In this document: one piece after another, positions 46,174 through 54,476 of the stretch
How positions within the stretch are numbered: the first letter of the stretch is position 1
Layout: every line of letters begins with the position of its first letter
Origin: Minicystis rosea
GTDB lineage: Bacteria > Myxococcota_A > Polyangia > Polyangiales > Polyangiaceae
NCBI GenBank assembly: GCA_001931535.1
Contig: CP016211.1
Location: 5,067,573-5,131,572, forward strand
DNA: 64,000 nucleotides
Reading direction: 5' to 3'
Translations under genes and position numbers: made by a program
The notes under the pieces: generated by a model
Seen by the model: only the letters and a program-made list of their open reading frames with translations
Databases searched by the model: none
What the model was told of the DNA's origin: nothing

Positions 46174-46878
46174 TCAACCCTCCAGCCGATAACCGACGCC
46201 CCACACGGTCTTGATGTACCGGGGGTGCCGCGGGTTGTCGCCGAGCTTCTCGCGGATCTTGCGGATGTGCACCATCACGGTGTTGGCCGAGTCGTTGAAA
46301 GGCTCGTCCCACACGCGCGCGTAGATGCGCTCGGCGCTGAGCACCACGCCGCTGTGCCGGGCGAGGAGCTCGAGGATGGAGAACTCCTTGGGCGTCAGGC
46401 TGAGCTCGCGATCACCCGCGCGCACCACGCGCGTCGCCGTGTTGATCACGAGGTCCCCCACGACGATCTCGTCCTTCGCGGCGGCTCGGCCGTCGTTGAG
46501 CTCGAGGTAACGCCGGAGCTGCGACTTGACCCGCGCGATCAGCTCGAGCGGGTTGGGCGGCTTCGTCATGTAGTCGTCGGCGCCGGCGGTGAGACCGTGG
46601 ATCTTGTCGAAGTCCTCCGCGCGCGCCGACAGCATGAGGATGGGCATGCGGTGCTCGCGCCGGATCCGGACGCAGGTCTCGATGCCGTCCATGGCCTCCA
46701 TCATCACGTCGAGGATGACGAGGTGCGCCTCCTGTGTCGAAAGCGCCCGGAGCGCCTCGCGGCCGTCGGCGGCTTTGAGGATCCGATAGCCCTCGCCCTT
46801 GAGGTAGACCTCGAGCAGATCGCGGATCGCGAGATCGTCGTCGACGATGAGGATCGTCGGCCGCTCCGCGCGCGTCAT
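46174..46878 (-). CDS. OmpR/PhoB-family response regulator
   Basis: 234 residues. Receiver domain with acidic pocket IVDDD at ~11-15, phospho-acceptor Asp57 in VILDVMM, and Lys in DDYMTKPPNP; then a winged-helix domain (LSLTPKEFSILELLARHSGV, TVMVHIRKIREKLGDNPRHP, YIKTVWGVGYRLEG). The ATG overlaps the DedA stop as ATGA, and the partner kinase follows after 3 bases. The targets probably include its own operon. Confidence 0.95.
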   Translation of the reverse strand: MTRAERPTILIVDDDLAIRDLLEVYLKGEGYRILKAADGREALRALSTQEAHLVILDVMMEAMDGIETCVRIRREHRMPILMLSARAEDFDKIHGLTAGADDYMTKPPNPLELIARVKSQLRRYLELNDGRAAAKDEIVVGDLVINTATRVVRAGDRELSLTPKEFSILELLARHSGVVLSAERIYARVWDEPFNDSANTVMVHIRKIREKLGDNPRHPRYIKTVWGVGYRLEG

Positions 46879-47483
46879 GTGCCCCTGCGGGTCGCGGCCC
46901 AGCTTCGGATGGCGCTCAGCGCAAGACGCAGGCAGAGCGCCGCGCCCACGGCGACGGCGGCGACGGTGAAGCGCGAGCTCAGCTCGAGGATGTCGCCCGC
47001 GTGCTCGCCCATCGTGCGACCGGCGAAGAAGTAAGCGAGCGTCCAGACGAGGCCGGCGCCGTACGTGCAGAGCGCGAAGCGCGCGAGGGGCATGCGGCCG
47101 GCGCCGACGAGCTGGGGAACGATGACGCGCACGACGGGGAAGAGATAGCCGATCGCCACCGCCGCGCTGCCGAATTTGGCGACGATGTCGACGGCTCGCC
47201 GGAGCGGCCGCCGGAGACGCGGACGCGCGGCGAGGCGGTCCACGATCGGCGCGCCGACGACGCGTCCGGCGAGGTAGCTCAGCGAGAGGGCCGAGCTCAT
47301 GGCCAGGTACGTAAGCGCGAACGCCGGCACCGCGCCCACGACGCCGCGCGCGCTCGCGAGCCCGACGCTCATGACGACCGCCTCGTCGGGGATGGGGACC
47401 ACCCAGATGCCGAGCCAGACCGCCACGAAGATCGCGGCATCGCCGTGGTGCTGGAGCTGCTCGAGGAGCCATGCGTGATCCAT
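46875..47483 (-). CDS. DedA-family membrane protein
   Basis: 202 residues, about five membrane helices. The DedA/SNARE-associated pattern is present: WLGIWVVPIPDEAVVMSVGL near the start, then YLAGRVVG, and the conserved KFGSAAVAIGYLFPVVRVIV with GxxFPxxR-type residues. DedA proteins act as lipid carriers/flippases for undecaprenyl phosphate or phospholipids. It sits between a lipid methyltransferase and a two-component pair, in one operon with 4-base and 12-base junctions. Confidence 0.9.
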   Translation of the reverse strand: MDHAWLLEQLQHHGDAAIFVAVWLGIWVVPIPDEAVVMSVGLASARGVVGAVPAFALTYLAMSSALSLSYLAGRVVGAPIVDRLAARPRLRRPLRRAVDIVAKFGSAAVAIGYLFPVVRVIVPQLVGAGRMPLARFALCTYGAGLVWTLAYFFAGRTMGEHAGDILELSSRFTVAAVAVGAALCLRLALSAIRSWAATRRGT

Positions 47484-47495
47484 GCGCGAGCCTCC

Positions 47496-48122
47496 TCACT
47501 TCCAGCAGACGTAGACGAATGCGGGCGGGAGGTTGAGGGGGACGAGCTCGATCTCCACGTGGCGGAACAAGCCGCGCAGGCTCGCGCGGAGCTGGAGCGA
47601 GTACTGGAAGGCGACGAAGACGCCGCCGGGAGCGAGCGCCGCGACGACCTGATCGAGCACCCGCGCGCGCGTGTCACGCGGGAAGATCGCGAGCGGCAGG
47701 CCCGAGATCACGCAGTCGAGCGCCGGCAGATCGAGGCGCTGGAGCGTCGTCGCGAGGTGGGCAGCGTCGGCATGGTGGGTGAACTCCGGGAACGCCTGGG
47801 CGAGCCGCGCGCGCATCGGCGCGTCGTGCTCGAACACGGCCACGCGGCAGCCGGATCGGCAGCGGTCGCGGATCCGCCGCGTGATGACGCCCGTGCCCGC
47901 GCCGAGCTCCGCCACGCTCGCGACGCGTGTCCACGGCACGTGCCGCGCGATTCGGTCGGCGAGGAAGCGGGAGCTCGGCGTCAAGCTCCCCACCACGGAG
48001 GGCGCGCGCAGGAACTTCCAGAAGAACGCGGCCCGCTCCAGTGGATCGGGCGGACGGGTCGGGCTCGGTGTCAGCGCGGGAGCGGCGCCCGTGGCGCCGG
48101 CGAGCATCGCAGAAGTACCCAT
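47496..48122 (-). CDS. PmtA-like phospholipid/SAM-dependent methyltransferase
   Basis: 208 residues from ATG 48122. FWKFLRAPSVVGSLTPSSRF is the hallmark N-terminal membrane-binding/Pro-Ser segment of PmtA-like phospholipid N-methyltransferases, followed by the SAM motif VAELGAGTGVITRRI, FEHDAPMRARL, and DCVISGLPLAIFP. The likely reaction is N-methylation of phosphatidylethanolamine, though the family also has members of unknown substrate. It is the first gene of the operon with DedA and a two-component system. Confidence 0.85.
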   Translation of the reverse strand: MGTSAMLAGATGAAPALTPSPTRPPDPLERAAFFWKFLRAPSVVGSLTPSSRFLADRIARHVPWTRVASVAELGAGTGVITRRIRDRCRSGCRVAVFEHDAPMRARLAQAFPEFTHHADAAHLATTLQRLDLPALDCVISGLPLAIFPRDTRARVLDQVVAALAPGGVFVAFQYSLQLRASLRGLFRHVEIELVPLNLPPAFVYVCWK

Positions 48123-48321
48123 GCGATGGGCTCTAGCGCCCGCCTCTGAAGACAATGGGAAGCGCTTCTGAATTCTTTCTGATGTTGCGAGCACCGCTCC
48201 AGCGCGTGCCGAACGCTCGCGCCTGCTCGAGCACGATCACGTTCTCCTGACCGCGGTCGTTGCTCGCGACGCGGGTCTCGCAGTTGCCGGGGCGGAGGCG
48301 GCTCCGTATCCTCGCGACCTC

Positions 48322-50882
48322 ATGCACCACGGCGCGCGTGCCCCGCAGACCGAGCTCGGGCCGGTCGTCCCGGAGCCCACGTCGAGCTTCGTGGGGCGCG
48401 AGGCCGAGCTCATGGAGCTGGCGACGATCCTCGAGCGAGGAGAGCGGCTCGTGACTGTCCTCGGCCCGGCCGGCATCGGCAAGACGCGGCTCGCGCTCCG
48501 CTTCGCGCGGGGCGTGTCCGGAGGCCGTCGCGTCGTGGTGGCCGATCTCATGGAGGCGGCTTCGCTGCGCGATCTCGCGACGGCGATCGTCCGCCCTCTC
48601 GGCGTCGCCGCTTCGTCGAGCGCGAGCGACGATGACACGTTCGCCGCGATCGGCCGCTCGCTTGCGTCGGTGGGGCCTCTCCTGCTGGTGCTCGACAACC
48701 TGGAGACCTTGGCCGCGCACGCCGCTCCCGCGGTCGCGGCGTTGCTGGGAGCCGCGCCGGAGGTCCAAGTGCTGGCGACCTCACGCGAGCTCCTGCGCGC
48801 GCAGGGAGAGGTCGTGGTCGAGCTCACGCCGCTGCCCTTCCCCGCCCCCGAGGAGCGTGCACCGGAGCGTTTTGCGGCGGTGCAGCTCCTGTACGAGCGC
48901 GCGCGCGCGGTCGCGCCGGGCTGGGGCAAGGAGCATGAAGACGTCCCGACCGTGGCAGCGATCGCGCGGCAGCTCGAAGGCTTCCCGCTCGCGATCGAGC
49001 TATGCGCGAGGCGGAGCCGCCTCCTGTCTCCCGCGGAGCTGCTCGAGCGGCTCACGCGCGGGCACGACGTGCTCGCCGCGGGGCCGCGCGACGCCGCGGG
49101 CCGTCATCGAACGCTCGCGCGCGCCATCGACCTCTCCGTGCAGCTCCTCGCGCCGACCATGCGCGCGGCCTTCGCGCAGTGCTCGGTGTTCGCGGGGGCT
49201 TCGATCTCGCCGCGGCAGAGGCGGTGCTCGACCTCGATGCGGATGCGCCGCCCGTCATCGACGTGCTCGAAGCGCTCGCGGACCGATCGCTCCTGCGGCC
49301 GGGTGTGCCGTCGCCCGGTCGCTCCTCGATGTACGCAGCCATCCGCGAGCACGCTGCCGCTCTGCTTGCCGAAAGCGGGGCGCGCGAAGCCACCTTCGCC
49401 CGGCACGCCGCCTACTACTTGGATCTCGCCGACCGGGCCGGCGGCGTGGCCCTCGCGGCGGAGCGCGACAACCTGGGCGCCGTGCTCGCACGCGTGCTCA
49501 CGCAGGGGCCTCTCGGCGCGCGGGACGCCCTCCGGGCCGCGCTCGCGCTCGACCGCGTCGTCGCGACGCTCGGTCCCTTTCGCGAGCACTCCGCGGCGCT
49601 CGATGCTGCGCTTCGCGCCGCCGAAACAGGCGACGTCGAGCCTTCGCTCGTGGCTCGCGGGCTCGTGGCGCGTGGACGCGCGCACCGCCTCACCGGCCGA
49701 TCCGCCGAGGCCCTCCATGACTTGGAGCGAGCCGTGCAGATCGCATCGGCGGTAGGTGATCGCCGGACGGAGGCGGAGGCCCACCAGCAGCTCGCGATCG
49801 CGATGCGCGGGGCCCAGCGGCACGACCAGGCTCGGCGCCACGGTGAGCGCGTGATCGAGCTCGTCCACGACCTCGCGCTGCCGGAGCTCGAGATCCAAGC
49901 GCTCGGCGCCCTCGCCGCGCTCGACCTCGAAGCAGGCCGCGCAGAGAAGGCCGCGGCGCAGTTCGAACGCGTGGAGGGGCTGAGCCGGCGCGTGGGCGAT
50001 CGCTCGTCCGAGGCCATGGCGATCGCGTTTCAAGGCCACGCGCACCAGGAGCTCGGCCGGCTCGTCCCTGCAGGGGCGGCGTTCGATCGGGCGATCGCCG
50101 CGTTCTCGGCGATCGGCGATGATCTCCACGCGGCCATCTTCGCCGGGTACCGCGCGGGCGTCGCGCACGAGCAAGGCGATCTGCCGAGAGCGAAGGACGG
50201 CTACGTCCACGCGGCGGAGCAGCTCGCGACGCTCGGCGTGGCGCGCTTCGAGGGCTTGTTCCGGGCCTGCCTCGGCGCGGTCCTCACCGATGTCGGCCAA
50301 CCCGAGGAGGCCTCCGGCGCGTTCGACGCCGCCTCTGCGATCTTGGAACGCGTCGCCGATCCCGCGCTCCTCCTCGCGCTCGATCTGTACCGTCTCCACG
50401 CGCTCGCCGGGACGCCCGAGGGAGCCGCGCGCGCGATCGCCGAAGCCCACGCGCTCGCGGAGGAGAAGCGCGCGCTCGTCGCCGGCTCCGACGACGTGCG
50501 GCTCTCGCTGCGGCTCGTGCACCGAGCGGCGTCGACACCGACGAAAGCCGGCACGGGCGCGCACCTCCGCGTGGACCCCGACGGCCTCTGGTTCGAGGTC
50601 GCGGGCGCGCGGCGCGTCTCGCTCGCGAAAAAGCGCGCCCTCCGCCTCCTGCTGCGCGCGCTCGTGAACGCTCGCCTTCGCGCGCCGGGCCGGGCCCTCG
50701 ACGCACCCGCGCTCCTTTCGGCCGGCTGGCCCGGCGAGCGCATCCTCGCCGAGGCCGGCGCGCATCGTGTTCGCGTCGCCATCTCCACGCTGCGCAGGAG
50801 CGGCCTCCACGATCTCCTCGAGCGACGCGGCGACGGCTACCTCCTCGATCCATCGGCGGCCGTCGCGCTCGGCGAGCTTTGA
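48322..50882 (+). CDS. Large NB-ARC/TPR transcriptional regulator (apparent frameshift)
   Basis: An AfsR/LuxR-type AAA regulator: Walker A LGPAGIGKTRLAL at ~47-59, Walker B LLLVLDNLE at ~118, and sensor region VLATSRELL. The frame breaks in a run of five G at 49194-49198; adding one G gives FAGGFDLAAAEAVLDLD and 853 uninterrupted codons. About 350 residues of TPR-like helices follow (HHDLERAVQIAS-type units). The C-terminus (~745-853) looks like an OmpR-type winged helix: VSLAKKRALRLLLRALVNAR, HRVRVAISTLRRSGLHDLLE, GYLLDP. It probably binds DNA through this domain with ATP-controlled signalling. The target is not evident. Confidence 0.8.
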
Positions 50883-50950
50883 CGTTTTTTGATTCGCCCC
50901 TCCGCGCCCCGGAGCGTACGCCCCGTGCGTCCAAGAGGAGCCCACCCACG

Positions 50951-51442
50951 ATGCCCATCCTCCGCCCCCTCGCGCTCGCGCTCACGCTCTCGGCCGCCTG
51001 CGGTTGCTCGCGCTACACGCTCGCCCAGCCGGACGTGCCGACGTCCCCCTTTGTCTCTCCACCGCCGGATAGCGGCCGGATCTGCGTGTTCCGCACCTCC
51101 GTGCTCGCGCAGGCGGTCACGTTTCCCGTGCACGACAACGGTGTGCTCGTCGGCGCCACGCGCGGCCCGAGCTCGTTCTGTTACCTCGCGGCGCCCGGTC
51201 ACCACGTCATCACGACGGACGCCGACGAGCCCGAGCACGCCGAGATCGTGGTCGAGCGCGGCGGCCACTACTTTCTGGAGCAGCACGTCGAGCACATCTT
51301 CGGCTGGATCCGGTGCCGCACGGCGTGGGTCGACGAGTCGGTGGCCCGCGATCTCGCGACGGACGCCCCCGAGGTCGTCCTCGTCTCGGTCCCCGGACGC
51401 GAGCAGCTCCCGCCCCGCCCGCCGCTCGCGCCCGCGCTCTGA
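50951..51442 (+). CDS. DUF2846-like lipoprotein
   Basis: 163 residues from ATG 50951, 68 bases after the regulator. Signal peptide with lipobox-like TLSAACGCS. The mature part follows the DUF2846 pattern: GRICVFRTSVLAQAVTFPVH, DNGVLVGATRGPSSFCYLAA, PGHHVITTD, then HYFLEQHVEHIFGWIRCRTA. These are small periplasmic beta-sandwich lipoproteins of unknown function. Confidence 0.78.
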   Translation: MPILRPLALALTLSAACGCSRYTLAQPDVPTSPFVSPPPDSGRICVFRTSVLAQAVTFPVHDNGVLVGATRGPSSFCYLAAPGHHVITTDADEPEHAEIVVERGGHYFLEQHVEHIFGWIRCRTAWVDESVARDLATDAPEVVLVSVPGREQLPPRPPLAPAL

Positions 51443-51857
51443 GGCAGCTCCTCACGACAGAGCGAATCAGAGCTCGGCTTCGGGTCAATGGCGAGCATTG
51501 GAAGAGCGGATATCGAAAGGGTCTCATCTCCTCTCAACAGATCCGATCGAGCAAAAGGCCGCTCACCTGAACACCAGCAGCAATGGGCGACGCTCTTCGC
51601 AGCCTCGCGCGTGCGGATGACGAAGGTCGGGCGCGTGCGCGAATGGCTCGTGTAGCTGTCCTCGCCAGCATGCCAGCCATTCACCGCAACAAGAGCTCCC
51701 TCATCTGGATTCTATCTTTTCTCGCTCGTTGTCGCGCCAAGCGGGCAAGGAGGACCAACAAGAGATCAGCAGCGCCGTGAGGCTATTTCTCATCGTCGCG
51801 ACCAACGTCATTGCGTTCACGCAGGAGTGGCGTAGTCCCTCGGCAGGAGTGGTCGTC
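51443..51857. other. Region upstream of the metal ATPase operon
   Basis: 415 bases; the right part presumably carries the promoter of the small-protein/ATPase pair. No gene is supportable. I could not identify a metal-responsive operator. Confidence 0.4.
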
Positions 51858-52142
51858 ATGTGGCAACGCATCATCGCCTCCAAGTTGGCCATCGCTCTCT
51901 CGGGGCTCGTCGCTGGCGCCGTTTCCGCACCTCTTCTGGGTCGCGCCGCTCGTCCCCTCGCCCGGCGGATCATCAAGGGAGGAATCGTCGCGCAGCGCGA
52001 GATTCTGCGGATCGTGGAGAGCTTCCGCGAAGAGCTGCAAGACATCTCGGCCGAGGCGAAGAGCGAGCTGGGTGAGGATCCTGCCCAGCTTCATCGGCAT
52101 GGAGACGGGCACAAGCATGCGCACGAGAGGGCGCGGGCGTGA
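51858..52142 (+). CDS. Small His-tailed membrane protein coupled to metal ATPase 1
   Basis: 94 residues from ATG 51858 (GGCAGGAG upstream). A Gly/Ala-rich hydrophobic segment (SKLAIALSGLVAGAVSAPLL) is followed by a charged amphipathic helix (GIVAQREILRIVESFREELQ, DISAEAKSELGE) and a His-rich tail (HRHGDGHKHAHERA). The shape resembles DUF5132-type proteins found next to P-type ATPases. The stop overlaps the ATPase start as GTGA, so it is a dedicated partner, possibly handing metal to the pump or stabilising it. Confidence 0.78.
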   Translation: MWQRIIASKLAIALSGLVAGAVSAPLLGRAARPLARRIIKGGIVAQREILRIVESFREELQDISAEAKSELGEDPAQLHRHGDGHKHAHERARA

Positions 52143-54469
52143 GGGGCCGCTCGTCCGCTCCCGTGCTGCCGCGCCTCCGGTCCTCGCTGCCCGGGCGCAT
52201 GCGGTGGGAGGCCGCCGAGCTCCGCGACGAGCCACGCTATGCCGCCGCCGTCGAGATCGCTCTCCAGCATCAGGCTGGTATCGAGCTCGCGACCGTCAAC
52301 CCGTTGACCGGACGGATCCTCGTCCACTGCGATCCTGCCGCGAGCCCTGCCACCATCGAACCGTTGATTCTCCAGGCGCTCGCGAGCGCGCCGCTGGAGC
52401 TGGAGGCGTTTGAAGCGTGGCTGTCGCGCAGCGTTGCTTCCACGGAAGCCCACGACACGCACGGTCATGAGCATGATCACGAGCATGGCGACGCCCACGG
52501 CCAGGCCCGCAATCTGCTCGTAGGCGGGACGGTGCTCGCGGGCCTGGGGCTCAAACGGCTCTTCTTCGGCGCCGGCGCGCTCGCCTCGAGCCCCGTTCTG
52601 GGTGGCATCAGCATCGCGGCCACGCTGATTTCGGGCTTCCCGTTCCTCCGCGGCTTCTGGCGCAGCATTGCCGGCAAGAGCGGAATGAACACCGACACGC
52701 TCGTCGGGTCGGCCACCATCGCGAGCCTGTTGCTGCGCGAAAACGTCACCGCGCTCGTCGTGCTCTGGCTCCTCAACCTCGGTGAATACCTGCAGACGCT
52801 CACCCTCCAGCGCACCGAGCGCGCCATTCGCGAGCTGCTCGACGTGCCCGACGAGGAGGTCTGGGTCGTGACCGAGGGACTGGAGCAAAAGCGTCCTCTC
52901 GCCGAAGTCCGACCGGGCGATCTCGTGGTGGTCTATGCCGGCAAGCGCGTACCCGTCGATGGTGTCCTTGCCGAAGGCCAAGGCACCATCAACGAGGCGC
53001 CCATCACGGGCGAGAGCATGCCTGTGATGAAGACCGCCGGCGCGACGGTCTATGCCGGTACGGTGCTCCTGTCGGGGAGCATGCGTGTGCAGGTCGAGCG
53101 CGTTGGCAGCGACACCGCCGTCGGGCGTTTGATCCGCCGCGTCGAAGAAGCGCGCGAGCTCCGCGCCCCCATCCAGACCGTCGGCGATCGCTTTTCGAAG
53201 CGGTTCGTCCCCACCTCCTTCGTGTTGGCAGGTGCCGTGCTGTTGCTCACGGGAGACGCATATCGAGCGCTCACCATGCTGCTCATCGCATGTCCTTGCG
53301 CGGTGGGGCTGGCCACGCCCACCGCTGTGAGCGCCGCCATCGGCAACGGCGCGCGGCGCGGGGTGCTCATCAAAGGTGGCACGCACCTCGAGGCGGCTGC
53401 CAAGCTCGATGCCATCGTCTTCGACAAGACTGGCACGCTCACCGAAGGCGCTCCCGGTGTCGAGCGCGTCATTTCCCTCGTCGACGACCGCACGGCCGAA
53501 GAGGTCCTTTCGCTCGCCGCCACCGGAGAGCTCCACTCCCAACATCCGCTCGCGCTCGCCGTCGTCACGCACGCAGAGGCACGGGAGATCGTGATTCAGC
53601 CGCACGAGGAGTGCGAGATCTTGGTGGGTCGCGGGATGCGCGCGGACTGGGAAGGCAACGTGGTGCTGGTGGGCAATCGCCGGCTCATGGAGCAATTCGA
53701 CATCGAGGTCTCCGCCGTGGCCGAGGCGCGTTATGCAGAGCATGCGGCCGAGGGAGAGACGATGATGTACGTCGCCCACCAAGGCCGGCTCGTCGGGCTC
53801 ATCGGGGTTCGCGACAAGCTCCGTCCCGACGCGGCCACGGCGCTCACGCAGCTCCGCAACGAGGGTATCGCGCGGCTCATGATGCTCACCGGCGACACCG
53901 AAGAGTCGGCGCGCGCAGTCGCTGACGCCGTGGGACTCTCCGAGTGGCGCGCACAGCTCTTGCCCGAGCAGAAGTACGAGCGCATCCGCGAGCTGAAGGC
54001 CGCGGGGCTGAACGTGGCGATGGTGGGCGATGGCATCAACGACGCGCCCGCGCTGGCGCTGGCAGACGTGGGCATCGCCATGGGGACGGCGGGCTCGGAC
54101 GTGGCCATCGAGGCGGCGGACGTCGCGCTGGCGTCGAACGACATCGATGGTGTGGTGACGACGGTGCGCTTGAGCCGGCAGGCGCTAGGCGTGGTTCGCC
54201 AGAACTACGGGATGGCGCTGGGCGTGAATGCAGGTGGCTTGTTGCTCGGTGCCATTGGCCGCTTGAATCCCTTCCTTGCCGCGGTGCTCCACAACCTGAG
54301 CACGCTGCTCGTCGTCTTCAACTCGGCCCGTCTCATCGGTTTCGATCCGCGTGCGTCGCCCGTCCCGAGAACCGCGGTGCTCCACGACGATCGAGGTCGC
54401 ACGCGACGATCGGCAACGAGCGACGTCTCTTGCCCGGAGTGCGATGCTCGTGCGTCGCGCGCGGCATGA
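52139..54469 (+). CDS. P1B-type heavy-metal-transporting ATPase (copy 1)
   Basis: 776 residues from GTG 52139. The N-terminal ~85 residues form an HMA-like fold without CxxC (RMRWEAAELRDEPRYAAAVE), then a His-rich linker (HDTHGHEHDHEHGDAHG), then the P1B core: ITGES (~289), the membrane ion motif ACPCAVGLATPTA (~383), phosphorylation site DKTGTLT (~429), and GDGINDAPALA (~629). The CPC motif is typical of transition-metal pumps; the substrate (Zn/Cd/Co, Cu or Mn) cannot be fixed from sequence, though the nearby genes favour Zn-like metals. The last 40 residues differ from copy 2 and carry SCPECDA. It forms an inverted near-duplicate with the gene at 56368-58713. Confidence 0.95.
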   Translation: MRGRSSAPVLPRLRSSLPGRMRWEAAELRDEPRYAAAVEIALQHQAGIELATVNPLTGRILVHCDPAASPATIEPLILQALASAPLELEAFEAWLSRSVASTEAHDTHGHEHDHEHGDAHGQARNLLVGGTVLAGLGLKRLFFGAGALASSPVLGGISIAATLISGFPFLRGFWRSIAGKSGMNTDTLVGSATIASLLLRENVTALVVLWLLNLGEYLQTLTLQRTERAIRELLDVPDEEVWVVTEGLEQKRPLAEVRPGDLVVVYAGKRVPVDGVLAEGQGTINEAPITGESMPVMKTAGATVYAGTVLLSGSMRVQVERVGSDTAVGRLIRRVEEARELRAPIQTVGDRFSKRFVPTSFVLAGAVLLLTGDAYRALTMLLIACPCAVGLATPTAVSAAIGNGARRGVLIKGGTHLEAAAKLDAIVFDKTGTLTEGAPGVERVISLVDDRTAEEVLSLAATGELHSQHPLALAVVTHAEAREIVIQPHEECEILVGRGMRADWEGNVVLVGNRRLMEQFDIEVSAVAEARYAEHAAEGETMMYVAHQGRLVGLIGVRDKLRPDAATALTQLRNEGIARLMMLTGDTEESARAVADAVGLSEWRAQLLPEQKYERIRELKAAGLNVAMVGDGINDAPALALADVGIAMGTAGSDVAIEAADVALASNDIDGVVTTVRLSRQALGVVRQNYGMALGVNAGGLLLGAIGRLNPFLAAVLHNLSTLLVVFNSARLIGFDPRASPVPRTAVLHDDRGRTRRSATSDVSCPECDARASRAA
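52508..54348 (+). repeat. Inverted duplication, arm 1
   Basis: The core of ATPase gene 1, from NLLVGGTVLAGLG to ARLIGFDP, is nearly identical at DNA level to the reverse complement of 56502-58343. Outside these limits (N-terminal domain, His linker, C-terminal tail) the two genes diverge. The arms are ~1.84 kb with a ~2.15 kb spacer. Confidence 0.9.
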
Positions 54470-54476
54470 ACCTCGC

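Noticed and set aside
43414..47034. A 1206-codon plus-strand frame opposite the two-component operon
   Set aside because: It is a shadow of four well-supported minus-strand genes and a 3' piece of the CHASE kinase.
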